Below, piece by piece: positions 55,092 through 63,136 of a DNA stretch of 64,000 nucleotides. The stretch is taken from contig CAJXKA010000001.1 of NCBI GenBank assembly GCA_913055655.1, positions 310,001 through 374,000 of the forward strand. The letters run 5' to 3'. The DNA comes from an uncultured Oceanospirillales bacterium (lineage in GTDB: Bacteria > Pseudomonadota > Gammaproteobacteria > Xanthomonadales > SZUA-36). The position numbers and the translations under genes are program-made. Within the stretch, counting starts at the first letter, position 1; the number at the start of each line of letters is the position of its first letter. The notes under the pieces are model-generated. The model ran no database searches and had not been told where the DNA came from. It saw only the letters and a list, made by a program, of their open reading frames with translations.

Positions 55092-56128
55092 TCCTTCTCA
55101 GCCTTAACGCCGAGCCGCTCATGCATCACCGGGCTGGTGGTGGTGTACTGCAGGAACACGCGCTTGTCCGGGTCGATGTGCTTCTGCACCGCGAAGGCGG
55201 CCAGCGCCGCCTCGTGGAAGCCGGACAGGATCAGTTTCTTCTTGCCGGGGTACGAGTTGATGTCGCCGACCGCGAAGATGCCGGGCTCGGAGGTCTGGAA
55301 TTTCTCGGTGTCGACGGCCACCTGGCGCTTGTCGATGTCCAGGCCCCACTCGGCGATGGGCCCCAGGTTGGGCGACAGGCCGTAGAACACGCAGACCTCG
55401 TCGGCGTCGATCTCGACCAGCTCGCCGTCGTGGGCGCCCTCGGCCACGGTCAGCCCGGCCAGGCGGCCGTCCTCGGCGCGCACTTCGCGCACCATGCCGT
55501 GAATCTCGCGCAGCTTGCCGGCCTCGGCCAGCGCTTTCATCTTGGCCACGGAAGCGGGCGCGGCGCGGTACTCCGGCCGGCGGTGCACCAGCGTCAGCGA
55601 CTCGACCCGGTCGTGCAACTCGATGACCCAGTCCAGCGCGGAGTCGCCGCCGCCCAGGATGACCAGGTTCTTGCCGTCAAAACGCGCCGGGTCCTTGATC
55701 GAGTAGTGGATGGACTCGCCCTCGAACGCCTCCGCGCCCGGCGCCTTCAGGCGACGCGGCTGGAACGCGCCCAGGCCGGCGGCCAGGATCACGGTGGCGG
55801 TATCGAACTCGGTGCCGGCGGTGGTCACCAGCGTAAAGCGACCGTCCTCGCGGCGCTCCAGTTTCTCGACCATCTGCGCCAGGTGGAACTCCGGCTTGAA
55901 CGGCGCGATCTGTTCCATCAGGTTATCGACCAGCTCCTGCGCGCCGATGATGGGGTAGGCCGGGATGTCGTAGATGGGCTTGTCGGGATACAGCTCCGCG
56001 CACTGCCCGCCGGGCTGGGGCAGGGCATCCACCACGTGGGCGTGGATATCCAGCAGCCCGAGCTCAAAAACCTGGAACAGGCCACAGGGGCCCGCGCCGA
56101 CAATTACGACATCCGTTTTAATCGCCAT
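55088..56128 (-). CDS. ferredoxin--NADP reductase (thioredoxin-reductase-like)
   Basis: 346 residues. FAD-binding motif GAGPCGLF at the N-terminus, then PQPGGQCAELYPDKPIYDIPAYP, NADPH-binding GGGDSALDW and a C-terminal FAVGDINSYPGKKKLILSGFHEAA match type 2 ferredoxin/flavodoxin reductases, which lack the redox CxxC of thioredoxin reductase. Its stop codon lies inside the heptamer repeat array, so the last residues (AEKE) may be shaped by it. Confidence 0.94.
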   Translation of the reverse strand: MAIKTDVVIVGAGPCGLFQVFELGLLDIHAHVVDALPQPGGQCAELYPDKPIYDIPAYPIIGAQELVDNLMEQIAPFKPEFHLAQMVEKLERREDGRFTLVTTAGTEFDTATVILAAGLGAFQPRRLKAPGAEAFEGESIHYSIKDPARFDGKNLVILGGGDSALDWVIELHDRVESLTLVHRRPEYRAAPASVAKMKALAEAGKLREIHGMVREVRAEDGRLAGLTVAEGAHDGELVEIDADEVCVFYGLSPNLGPIAEWGLDIDKRQVAVDTEKFQTSEPGIFAVGDINSYPGKKKLILSGFHEAALAAFAVQKHIDPDKRVFLQYTTTSPVMHERLGVKAEKE

Positions 56129-56174
56129 GAGTTCTCCAAAATTCCAGGCCCGCTTTGGCGCGGGCGCACTCTTC

Positions 56175-56183
56175 TGCTAACTT
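56175..56183 (+). promoter_or_regulatory. candidate extended -10 promoter for ung
   Basis: TGC followed by TAACTT, 45 nt before the TTG start of the uracil-DNA glycosylase gene. Confidence 0.3.
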
Positions 56184-56228
56184 GGGCTGAACCCCCGAAA
56201 ATCAAGTCACAACCGGTAAGGAAACCCC

Positions 56229-56924
56229 TTGAGCAATACCGACAGAATCCGCCTGGACCCGTCCTGGAAACAGCGCCTGGCCCCCGAGTTCGAAGCCGAC
56301 TACATGAAAAACCTGCGCGCCTTCCTGCTCGAGCGCGGCCGCGCCGGCAAAACCATCTACCCGCCCGGCAAACAGATCTTCAACGCCCTCGACTCCACCC
56401 CGTTCGAGGCGGTGAAAGTGGTGATGCTGGGCCAGGACCCCTACCACGGCCCCGGCCAGGCCCACGGCCTGTGCTTCTCGGTACAACAAGGTGTGCGCAC
56501 CCCGCCGTCGCTGCAGAACATCTTCAAGGAAATAAATGATGACCTGGGCATCGCCCCACCCAACCATGGCTGCCTGCAGGCCTGGGCCGAACGCGGCGTG
56601 CTGCTGCTGAACGCCGTGCTAACGGTGGAACAGGCCAGCGCCGGCGCCCACCAGGGCAAGGGCTGGGAGCGCTTCACCGACGCCATCGTCAAACACCTGA
56701 ACGACGAACGCGACGGCCTGGTCTTCCTGCTCTGGGGTAGCTACGCCCAGAAAAAAGGCGCGGTCATCGACACCAACCGCCACTGCGTGCTCAAGGCCCC
56801 GCACCCCTCGCCGCTGTCAGCGCACCGGGGTTTCCTGGGCTGCAAGCATTTCTCGAAGGCGAATGCCTGGCTGGAGGAGCGTGGGTTGGAGCCGATTGAC
56901 TGGTCGTTGCCGGCTTGGAACTGA
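56229..56924 (+). CDS. ung: uracil-DNA glycosylase
   Basis: Base-excision repair enzyme removing uracil. 231 residues. Catalytic water-activating loop [14 protein letters not shown], uracil-binding segment and Leu-loop [17 protein letters not shown] are present, and the C-terminus IDWSLPAWN is typical. The TTG start at 56229 is supported by AAGGA about 6 nt upstream. Confidence 0.95.
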   Translation: MSNTDRIRLDPSWKQRLAPEFEADYMKNLRAFLLERGRAGKTIYPPGKQIFNALDSTPFEAVKVVMLGQDPYHGPGQAHGLCFSVQQGVRTPPSLQNIFKEINDDLGIAPPNHGCLQAWAERGVLLLNAVLTVEQASAGAHQGKGWERFTDAIVKHLNDERDGLVFLLWGSYAQKKGAVIDTNRHCVLKAPHPSPLSAHRGFLGCKHFSKANAWLEERGLEPIDWSLPAWN

Positions 56925-56930
56925 ATGGGG

Positions 56931-56957
56931 TTGACAATCCAAAGGTCTTCATAGATA
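56931..56957 (+). promoter_or_regulatory. candidate promoter for the first S1 protease
   Basis: TTGACA (56931-56936) with TAGATA (56952-56957), spacer 15 nt, a little short. From about here the DNA becomes clearly more A/T-rich than the preceding 50 kb. Confidence 0.35.
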
Positions 56958-57025
56958 AATAGCGACTAGTCCATTTGTGATGAACGACTCAATCATTGAT
57001 GGGCTAAACAGAAAGGAGGAAAACA

Positions 57026-57037
57026 ATGAAGTATTAA
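57026..57037 (+). CDS. possible 3-codon leader ORF (MKY)
   Basis: ATG AAG TAT TAA, preceded by an excellent AAGGAGG 7 nt upstream. Its stop overlaps another ATG (57037, in frame with the protease), and a second strong AAGGAGGG follows before the ATG at 57064. It could be a translation-coupling or regulatory mini-ORF, or a chance product of two ribosome-binding sites. Confidence 0.25.
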   Translation: MKY

Positions 57038-57063
57038 TGTCGACATTCCCAAGGAGGGTAATT

Positions 57064-58569
57064 ATGCGACAACTCCAATCTGTTACTCGAAAGCCACGTT
57101 TCTCTTCACTCATTACATTCGCAAGTATCGGCCTTCTCAGTAGTGCTCCCCCGGCCTTTGCTTCTGACACACAACACGACTTTAACCCTGACATACTGCA
57201 GTCAGTTTCCGAACTGTATGGAATCACTGAGGAGCAGGCCATCGATCGTCTGGCCAGGGAAACCGAAGCTGCACTGGCCCTGCATGCACTCCAACTTGAG
57301 GGCATCGATGACTACGCTGGTAGCTGGTTTGACGCTGAAACCGGCAAGCTCGTAATTGCAGTTTCCAGCGAAGCTGCACTTGAAAGCATCGATGACGACA
57401 AAGTCGCAACGGTTTTAGTAGCTCATGATCTGAAGTCAATGCAGACTCAGCTCAATTTGGCTATTTCTGCGTTAAGCAAGTTAACGAATGAAGGTTCTGC
57501 CGTTGGGTATTACTTTGATGTTCAAAGGAATGAAGTTGTTCTGACCGTGAAAAACGAGAGCGCTGCGGCAATCTCGGCAACGCTGGGCACCGAGCGCCTA
57601 GACGATAATGTGCGCTTGGAAGTAGTCGATACACTTCCTGTGCTTTCCACTGGATTGCTGCGTGCTGCGACAGGTACTCGTAACCTTACTTGGGCTAGCC
57701 AACACGGTGGCACATGGCCGTGCTCTGTTGGGGCTTCCGTGGAAGATGGTTACATCACTGCCGGTCACTGTGGCTCGGCAGTTGGCACTGGCAATGAGTT
57801 TAGCGACAGCTCTGGCTCCCCGTTGGGAACGATGGTCGAATCTCCGTGGTTTGTTACGAACCCAAGTATTGATAGCGGCTACGTCCAGACAGTTGCCGGC
57901 TGGACGCCAAGCGGAACTGTGCAGGGCTATTCGGATGGTATTTTCCCAGTCGCATCCGCATGGGGTGGCCTGGTCCAGTATGGTGTAGGTACTACTGTTT
58001 GCCGATATGGTCAGACAAGTGGCGGTCCGCATTGCGGAACTATTGATGCCTTTGACATTACTCAGTTGTTTCAAGGTGGCCATACGGTCACTGGTTTGAC
58101 ACGTGTGAGTGGGGGCTGTTCGGATGATGGTGATTCCGGTGGACCTCACGTGGCCGGTGCTGGATATATCCAAGGAACAAACACCGGTGCCTGGAAGTTC
58201 AATGCGAGTGATACCTGTCCTACCCAAGCAAAGTATGTTTACTTTCAACCGATAACAGATGCGCTGGATGCATTCTCTGACCATGACCTGATCATGTTGA
58301 CGGGCCACGGTTCCAATGCGCCGTCGCTTGATAATGTTGAATGCCCGGTTGCTGGCCTCGGTGGTCCAGGGTTGTTCAGCTGCAACACTGGCGTTGTTGA
58401 CTCGCAGGGCAAGCCATCAGTTCAATGGTCAGGCAGTTCGGGTATCAAACCTGGCCCGGTACTGACTGAAACCTGCACAGTGGGTCAGACGGTGTTCGTG
58501 ACCGCTCAGGCCACCAACACCTACGGAACGATGACGAAACACTACTCGTTCCCGTGCCCTTCGTTCTAA
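57064..58569 (+). CDS. secreted S1 serine protease with prodomain (alpha-lytic type), copy 1
   Basis: 501 residues. Signal peptide to about 34 (ending AFAS), prodomain about 35-198 (includes LYGITEEQAIDRLARETEAALALHALQ, an alpha-lytic-protease prodomain pattern), then a chymotrypsin-like domain with triad His235 (TAGHCGS), Asp270 (PSIDSGYVQ) and Ser358 (GDSGGP). A C-terminal domain of about 85 residues (starting ECPVAGLGGPGLFSCNTG) has four Cys and beta-rich sequence, perhaps substrate or wall binding. AAGGAGGG lies just upstream of the ATG. A WYDP-domain gene follows, and the pair is repeated at 61.5 kb. Confidence 0.93.
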   Translation: MRQLQSVTRKPRFSSLITFASIGLLSSAPPAFASDTQHDFNPDILQSVSELYGITEEQAIDRLARETEAALALHALQLEGIDDYAGSWFDAETGKLVIAVSSEAALESIDDDKVATVLVAHDLKSMQTQLNLAISALSKLTNEGSAVGYYFDVQRNEVVLTVKNESAAAISATLGTERLDDNVRLEVVDTLPVLSTGLLRAATGTRNLTWASQHGGTWPCSVGASVEDGYITAGHCGSAVGTGNEFSDSSGSPLGTMVESPWFVTNPSIDSGYVQTVAGWTPSGTVQGYSDGIFPVASAWGGLVQYGVGTTVCRYGQTSGGPHCGTIDAFDITQLFQGGHTVTGLTRVSGGCSDDGDSGGPHVAGAGYIQGTNTGAWKFNASDTCPTQAKYVYFQPITDALDAFSDHDLIMLTGHGSNAPSLDNVECPVAGLGGPGLFSCNTGVVDSQGKPSVQWSGSSGIKPGPVLTETCTVGQTVFVTAQATNTYGTMTKHYSFPCPSF

Positions 58570-58584
58570 ATCTATAATTCAAAA

Positions 58585-58617
58585 AGGAACCCCCTTCGAA
58601 TTCGAAGGGGGCTTCCT
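58585..58617. terminator. perfect palindrome between protease and WYDP-domain gene, copy 1
   Basis: CCCCCTTCGAA directly followed by its inverse (58590-58611), extended by AGGAA/TTCCT on the outside. A very stable hairpin without loop spacer, conserved in copy 2. No T-run follows, so it may slow rather than end transcription, or protect the upstream mRNA from decay. Confidence 0.7.
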
Positions 58618-58622
58618 CGCAT

Positions 58623-58641
58623 TGGCAGTTATCAACTGCCA
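58623..58641 (+). promoter_or_regulatory. leader hairpin abutting the ribosome-binding site, copy 1
   Basis: TGGCAGTT-ATC-AACTGCCA: 8-bp stem, 3-nt loop, ending where the AGAGAG ribosome-binding region begins. Copy 2 (63104-63122) has two changes that still pair as G-U. Confidence 0.55.
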
Positions 58642-58655
58642 GAGAGACTGCTTAA

Positions 58656-60641
58656 ATGAAAAAGACATTCCTCACAGCTTGCGGTGCATTGATGGTACTG
58701 GCGTTGCCGACCGCCGCTGCATTCGCAAGCAACATCGTCACCCCCGGCCACACCGCCGCCTGGTACGACCCGTCCCGAAGCGGCGAGGGTTGGGTTCTCG
58801 AGGTGCTCAACGACGATCGCGCCGTTGTATATTTCTACTCGTACGATGACGAAGGCGGCCAACGCTGGCTGACGGGTGCCGGCGAAGTGAGGTCGGACGA
58901 TGCCGGGCGGTTCATCGAGATTCCGACCCTGTATGTCACTCATGGGGGAAAGTTCGGCCCAGATTTTGACCCGGATGCTGTCGTGCGGGAGCCCGCCGGA
59001 AACGCCGTGTTCCGGTTTGAAGGTTGCGACGCCGGCACCGTCAACTACAACGTCATGGGTGACGAAAGGGAGACACCCCTGCGTCGGCTTTCCCGGACCA
59101 TGGGAACCCAGGGGTGTACCCCGCGAAACGGTATCCCGGGCGAACCGGTCATGGGTTATGGCGGCCAGAGTGGTTCCTGGTACGACCGTTCGCACAGCGG
59201 AGAAGGTTTTACCCTGCACTGGCTGGCCAACGGGAGCGCGATGCTTTACTGGTTCAGCTACGACGCCGAGGGCAACCAGGCCTGGTTCTTTGGTGTGGGC
59301 CATGAAGAAAACGGCCAGATCGTGTTCAATGAGGTGATGTTGACCGAAGGCGCGAAGTTCGGCGAGGCGTTTGATCCTGGGGATGTGAACCTGGTTGACT
59401 GGGGCTCGATGCAAATCTCCCTAGCCTGTAACAAAGGCGAGATGACCTACCAGTCGAGTTTGTCAGAGTACGGCGAGGGCGAACAGAACGTATCCCGGTT
59501 GACGCAGTTGGATGAACTGGCATGCCCCCATGTGAAGCCGAAATTGACCGATCTGTATGAATTCACCTGGGCTGAAATATCGATTGAAGAAGGGACTGCC
59601 CAAAATCGGGTAGCAATTCAGGCAAAGTCGATTGCGGATGACGGAACAATTGCTGCTTCGATAGGGCTAAAGGTTGGTATCAGGCGCCCCGGTGGAGATT
59701 GGGAGCTGTTAGACGATTCCGGTGATGTGAGGACAAGCGGGATTTTGATATCTCCAGATGGTCAGCGCGTGTTGGCCAGTGAGGCCAACTCACCTGGAGA
59801 AGTCCCACAAGCTCCTTTGATTTGGACTCAACGAGACAGTTGGCAGCGCTTTACAAACCTGATTTTTGATGGAAGTACTCACGAAGGCGCTTCTGACAAC
59901 AGAAACATCTTGGTAGGCAATGGTAGGAACTTCGGCGATATCGTGTCCGAACCTTGGATTTGGACTGCTGAGTTGGGGCAGGTCCAATTACCGGAAACAG
60001 AATTCATTCGTGGAGCTGTGCCACTAGCTGTATCAAACAATTCACAGGTTATCGTGGGGTTTTCTGGGCGAGCGGTCGACGGATATTCGCATCCAGTTTT
60101 TCTTGCCACGAGATGGGAAGGCGTGGGTGATCCGGAGATATTGAACGATGACTTTGGGCGCGAACTCGGGATTGCGCGAGCCTGCAATGCAAATTGCAAA
60201 GTCGTCACAGGCGGTGCGCAGGCGGAGTACCAGCTCGATCATCCCTCATGGGGGCAGGCATGGATCTGGCAGAAAGATAAAGGAACGCACTATCTTGGTG
60301 AGGCCCCAGATGGTGGGATTGTTGTCGAAAATCCGTATATACCCACCGATCTAACTGTAGATGGCAGCATGATTATCGGTAATTACGCAACAATTGAGCC
60401 TGGGACGACCAACCAGTTGAGCTCACGAGCTTTTATCTGGACTCAGGCGACCGGCTTGGTGACAGTTCGGCAGATAGTGGAAGAACTGGGCATCGGTGAC
60501 GATGACTGGGACGACATGATGGCCAACAGCATGACTTCGTCCGGTGACATGATCCTGCTGAGCGGTGACTATCTCTACCCGTCCGCTGATAGCGACGGCC
60601 GGCATGACCGCGCAGTTATCCTCGGGCTGCAGCCCAAGTGA
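58656..60641 (+). CDS. secreted protein with two WYDP/SGEG domains and HAF-like propeller, copy 1
   Basis: 661 residues with signal peptide (about 1-25). Domain 1 (about 30-155) begins AAWYDPSRSGEGWVLEV; domain 2 (about 172-300) begins GSWYDRSHSGEGFTL; each has the aromatic F/Y-S-Y-D strand and ends with paired Cys. The rest (about 305-661) contains repeated AFIWTQATG and LAVSNNSQVIVGFS type segments, resembling extracellular HAF repeats of a beta-propeller. The 3' part from about 59560 is visibly more A/T-rich than the 5' part. No catalytic residues recognised. It follows the protease gene and may be its partner or target. Confidence 0.8.
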   Translation: MKKTFLTACGALMVLALPTAAAFASNIVTPGHTAAWYDPSRSGEGWVLEVLNDDRAVVYFYSYDDEGGQRWLTGAGEVRSDDAGRFIEIPTLYVTHGGKFGPDFDPDAVVREPAGNAVFRFEGCDAGTVNYNVMGDERETPLRRLSRTMGTQGCTPRNGIPGEPVMGYGGQSGSWYDRSHSGEGFTLHWLANGSAMLYWFSYDAEGNQAWFFGVGHEENGQIVFNEVMLTEGAKFGEAFDPGDVNLVDWGSMQISLACNKGEMTYQSSLSEYGEGEQNVSRLTQLDELACPHVKPKLTDLYEFTWAEISIEEGTAQNRVAIQAKSIADDGTIAASIGLKVGIRRPGGDWELLDDSGDVRTSGILISPDGQRVLASEANSPGEVPQAPLIWTQRDSWQRFTNLIFDGSTHEGASDNRNILVGNGRNFGDIVSEPWIWTAELGQVQLPETEFIRGAVPLAVSNNSQVIVGFSGRAVDGYSHPVFLATRWEGVGDPEILNDDFGRELGIARACNANCKVVTGGAQAEYQLDHPSWGQAWIWQKDKGTHYLGEAPDGGIVVENPYIPTDLTVDGSMIIGNYATIEPGTTNQLSSRAFIWTQATGLVTVRQIVEELGIGDDDWDDMMANSMTSSGDMILLSGDYLYPSADSDGRHDRAVILGLQPK

Positions 60642-60670
60642 GGAATTAGAGTATTCGCAAACCGGCCGGC

Positions 60671-60880
60671 TCACGTGGCCGGCGGATACTCTTCCAGCAG
60701 GTGCGCCGGCCTGATCGGCCGGCGCTCGAAACCGCCGCCGCAGTTCGGGCAGGTGTCCATCAGTTCGTTCTCGACGCAGTCGCTACAGAAGGTGCACTCG
60801 AAGCTGCAGATCATGGCGTTGGTGGCTTCCGGCGGCAGGGTGTCGCCGCAGCATTCGCAGTTGGGTTTCAGTTCCAGCAT
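60671..60880 (-). CDS. DUF1272 small zinc-binding protein
   Basis: 69 residues with three Cys pairs: CECCG, CSFECTFCSDC and CPNCGGG, the DUF1272 pattern. ATG at 60880 gives the family-typical MLELKPNCECC start; upstream frame belongs to the MAPEG gene region. Function unknown. It follows the MAPEG gene by 5 nt. Confidence 0.9.
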   Translation of the reverse strand: MLELKPNCECCGDTLPPEATNAMICSFECTFCSDCVENELMDTCPNCGGGFERRPIRPAHLLEEYPPAT

Positions 60881-60885
60881 GGCGT

Positions 60886-61302
60886 TTACTGGATGATCAG
60901 CCAGCCCAGGCGCACCCACAGCGCCAGCAGCACGATGGCGCTGGCGGCGAAGGCGTAGAAGCGGTGCATGACGGTGTTGTAGGTGCAGTGGATGAAGCTG
61001 TGCACCACCCGGCAGCCGACGTACATCCACGCGAACACCAGCAGCAGCGGGTCGTAGATCAGCATCGTGTAGGCCAGCACGATGGCGACGAAGAACATTA
61101 CCGGCGTTTCGAACAGGTTGCTGAAGTTGTCCGCCGAGTTGGCCGAGTCGGTGATCTTCTCGCGGAAGGCGGTGCGGGTGGGCACCGACTGCGGGTGAAT
61201 GCGTTTTGCCTTGAACTCGGCCACGCGCGCCGAGTACATGCGGAACATGACCACGAAGGTCAGGGCCACCTGGGCCAGCAGGGGGTAGAGCAGGACTTTC
61301 AT
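60886..61302 (-). CDS. MAPEG family membrane protein
   Basis: 138 residues, four predicted helices; VFAWMYVGCRVVHSFIHCTYNTVMHRFYAF is the diagnostic MAPEG segment. Eukaryotic relatives are glutathione S-transferases and eicosanoid enzymes; the bacterial role is unclear. It and DUF1272 sit on the minus strand between two copies of the protease cassette and may be the original chromosomal genes interrupted by the duplication. Confidence 0.9.
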   Translation of the reverse strand: MKVLLYPLLAQVALTFVVMFRMYSARVAEFKAKRIHPQSVPTRTAFREKITDSANSADNFSNLFETPVMFFVAIVLAYTMLIYDPLLLVFAWMYVGCRVVHSFIHCTYNTVMHRFYAFAASAIVLLALWVRLGWLIIQ

Positions 61303-61537
61303 GTTGTGGGTTCTCCGGTGGCGCTTTTCTGCTTGTTGGTAATGCGACTGCGAATATCCTTCAGTACGGCGTTGCCAATTCAGTCCTGAAGACTAAATAT
61401 CCGATTAAGAATTGTTTCCACAATAAAGTCGTCACCTCTGTGTCATCCGCGTAGGGAAGAATGGCAACCCCCTAGAAACTGACAAGTCGTTAAGCGGGCG
61501 TATTTCTCTTCAACTATTTGACTAGAGGATCTACACC

Positions 61538-63049
61538 ATGCAATTCAGGTTCAAACTGAAAGACTTTGGTTCTAATGCGGTATCACTCTTCAGCGGATCG
61601 GCTATTGCGTCATTGCTGTTTGTCGTTCCCGGCGCGAGCGCCAACGATCTCAACCCCGACATGCTCCAGGCCGTTTCCGAGCTTTATGGAATCACCCAAG
61701 AGCAGGCCATAGACCGTCTGGCGCGGGAAACTGAAGCCGCGCTGACTCTGCATACCCTACAGCTTCAGGGTATCGAGAATTTTGCGGGAAGCTGGTTCGA
61801 TGCTGAATCCGGAAAACTTGTTATCGCCGTTTCAGATGCAGGTGCTCGTGATCAAATCCAGGGCGCCAATGTTGAAGCGGTTTTGGTACAACGAAATCTG
61901 AAGGAACTTCAGTTACGGCTGGACGATGCAGTTTCAACCTTGCGCGCATCAAGACAAGACTCTGCCGTTGTTAGTCAGCATGTTGATGTCCAGAGCAATG
62001 AAGTTGTCCTGACCGTTGTAGAAACCAGCTTAGCGGCTGTCTCCTCAACGCTGGGGAATGAGTTACTAACGGATGGCGTACGTATCGAATCCACGGCAAC
62101 GTTACCCGAATTGTCGACCGGACTTGTTCGTGCGGCGACAGGAACGCGAAATCTAACCTGGGCAGGTCAGTATGGTGGCGAATGGCCTTGCTCTGTGGGC
62201 GCCTCCGTAGAAGATGGATTTATTACAGCTGGCCACTGTGGGTCCGCGCAAGGGACTACACCAAACCAGATTGGGGACAGTTCAGGCGCTCCTCTTGGGC
62301 ACTTTGAAGAGTCCGCTTGGTTCGCTGGCAACCCCAGTATCGACAGTGCGTATGTTCAGACTGGCGCAGGCTGGACACCAAGCGGTACGGTGCAAGGTTA
62401 CTCGGATGGCATCTTTCCAGTGGCATCTGATTGGGGTGGCATCGTTCAGTTTGGAATTGGAACGACTGTTTGTCGTTATGGCCAGACAAGTGGTGGACCT
62501 CATTGCGGTACCATCGATGCCATGGACGTCGACATCGTTCCGACTAATGGTGGTGGGCAAACTATCGTAGGCACAACTCGTGTCAATGGCGGGTGTTCGG
62601 ATGATGGGGACTCCGGCGGTCCTTGGGTTGCAAGTACCGGGTTCATACAAGGGACTAATGTTGGTGAGGCTCGGCACACCTCTGATACAGGCTCATGTCC
62701 GACACAAGCCGTTTGGACGTATTTTCAGCCAATCACAGATGCGCTAGTCGAATTTGATGATCATGATCTGGTTGTATTGACCGGACATGGCGCAAACGCG
62801 CCATCGCTCGAAAATGTCGAATGTCCAGTCGCGGGGCTTGGTGGGCCCGGGTTGTTCAGCTGCAACACGGGCGTTGTTGACTCGCAGGGCAAGCCATCAG
62901 TTCAATGGTCAGGCAGTTCGGGTATCAAACCTGGTCCCGTATTGACTGAAACCTGCACTGTAGGTCAGACGGTGTACGTGACCGCTCAGGCCACCAACAC
63001 CTACGGAACGACGACGAAATACTACTCGTTCCCGTGCCCTTCGTTCTAA
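61538..63049 (+). CDS. secreted S1 serine protease with prodomain, copy 2
   Basis: 503 residues, same plan as copy 1: signal (ending GASA), prodomain with LYGITQEQAIDRLARETEAALTLHTLQ, catalytic His233 (TAGHCGS), Asp269 (PSIDSAYVQ), Ser359 (GDSGGP), and the C-terminal Cys-containing domain. The last 85 residues differ from copy 1 at only five positions, while the prodomain and catalytic part are clearly more diverged. AGAGGA lies upstream of the ATG. The leader lacks the mini-ORF seen in copy 1. Confidence 0.93.
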   Translation: MQFRFKLKDFGSNAVSLFSGSAIASLLFVVPGASANDLNPDMLQAVSELYGITQEQAIDRLARETEAALTLHTLQLQGIENFAGSWFDAESGKLVIAVSDAGARDQIQGANVEAVLVQRNLKELQLRLDDAVSTLRASRQDSAVVSQHVDVQSNEVVLTVVETSLAAVSSTLGNELLTDGVRIESTATLPELSTGLVRAATGTRNLTWAGQYGGEWPCSVGASVEDGFITAGHCGSAQGTTPNQIGDSSGAPLGHFEESAWFAGNPSIDSAYVQTGAGWTPSGTVQGYSDGIFPVASDWGGIVQFGIGTTVCRYGQTSGGPHCGTIDAMDVDIVPTNGGGQTIVGTTRVNGGCSDDGDSGGPWVASTGFIQGTNVGEARHTSDTGSCPTQAVWTYFQPITDALVEFDDHDLVVLTGHGANAPSLENVECPVAGLGGPGLFSCNTGVVDSQGKPSVQWSGSSGIKPGPVLTETCTVGQTVYVTAQATNTYGTTTKYYSFPCPSF

Positions 63050-63064
63050 ATCTATAATTTGTAA

Positions 63065-63097
63065 AGGAACCCCCTTCGAATTCGAAGGGGGCTTCCT
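63065..63097. terminator. perfect palindrome, copy 2
   Basis: Same CCCCCTTCGAA-plus-inverse palindrome (63070-63091) with AGGAA/TTCCT flanks as in copy 1, at the same distance from the protease stop. Confidence 0.7.
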
Positions 63098-63103
63098 CTG
63101 TAT

Positions 63104-63122
63104 TGGCGGTTATCGACTGCCA
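63104..63122 (+). promoter_or_regulatory. leader hairpin abutting the ribosome-binding site, copy 2
   Basis: TGGCGGTT-ATC-GACTGCCA. Compared with copy 1, two A-to-G changes turn two A-U pairs into G-U pairs, keeping the stem intact. Confidence 0.55.
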
Positions 63123-63136
63123 GAGAGAGTTCTCAA

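Larger units (their letters stand above)
58371..58655 (+). repeat. near-identical block shared with 62851-63136
   Basis: From 58371 onward (protease 3' end, intergenic palindrome and leader hairpin) the DNA matches 62851 onward almost base for base; the first 83 positions show a single difference. Immediately upstream, synonymous differences are frequent. The abrupt change marks a recombination or gene-conversion edge. Confidence 0.85.

Noticed and set aside
60886-61302. Idea that DUF1272 and MAPEG belong to the protease cassette
   Set aside because: They are on the opposite strand, GC-rich like the core chromosome, and not duplicated; more likely resident genes between the copies.
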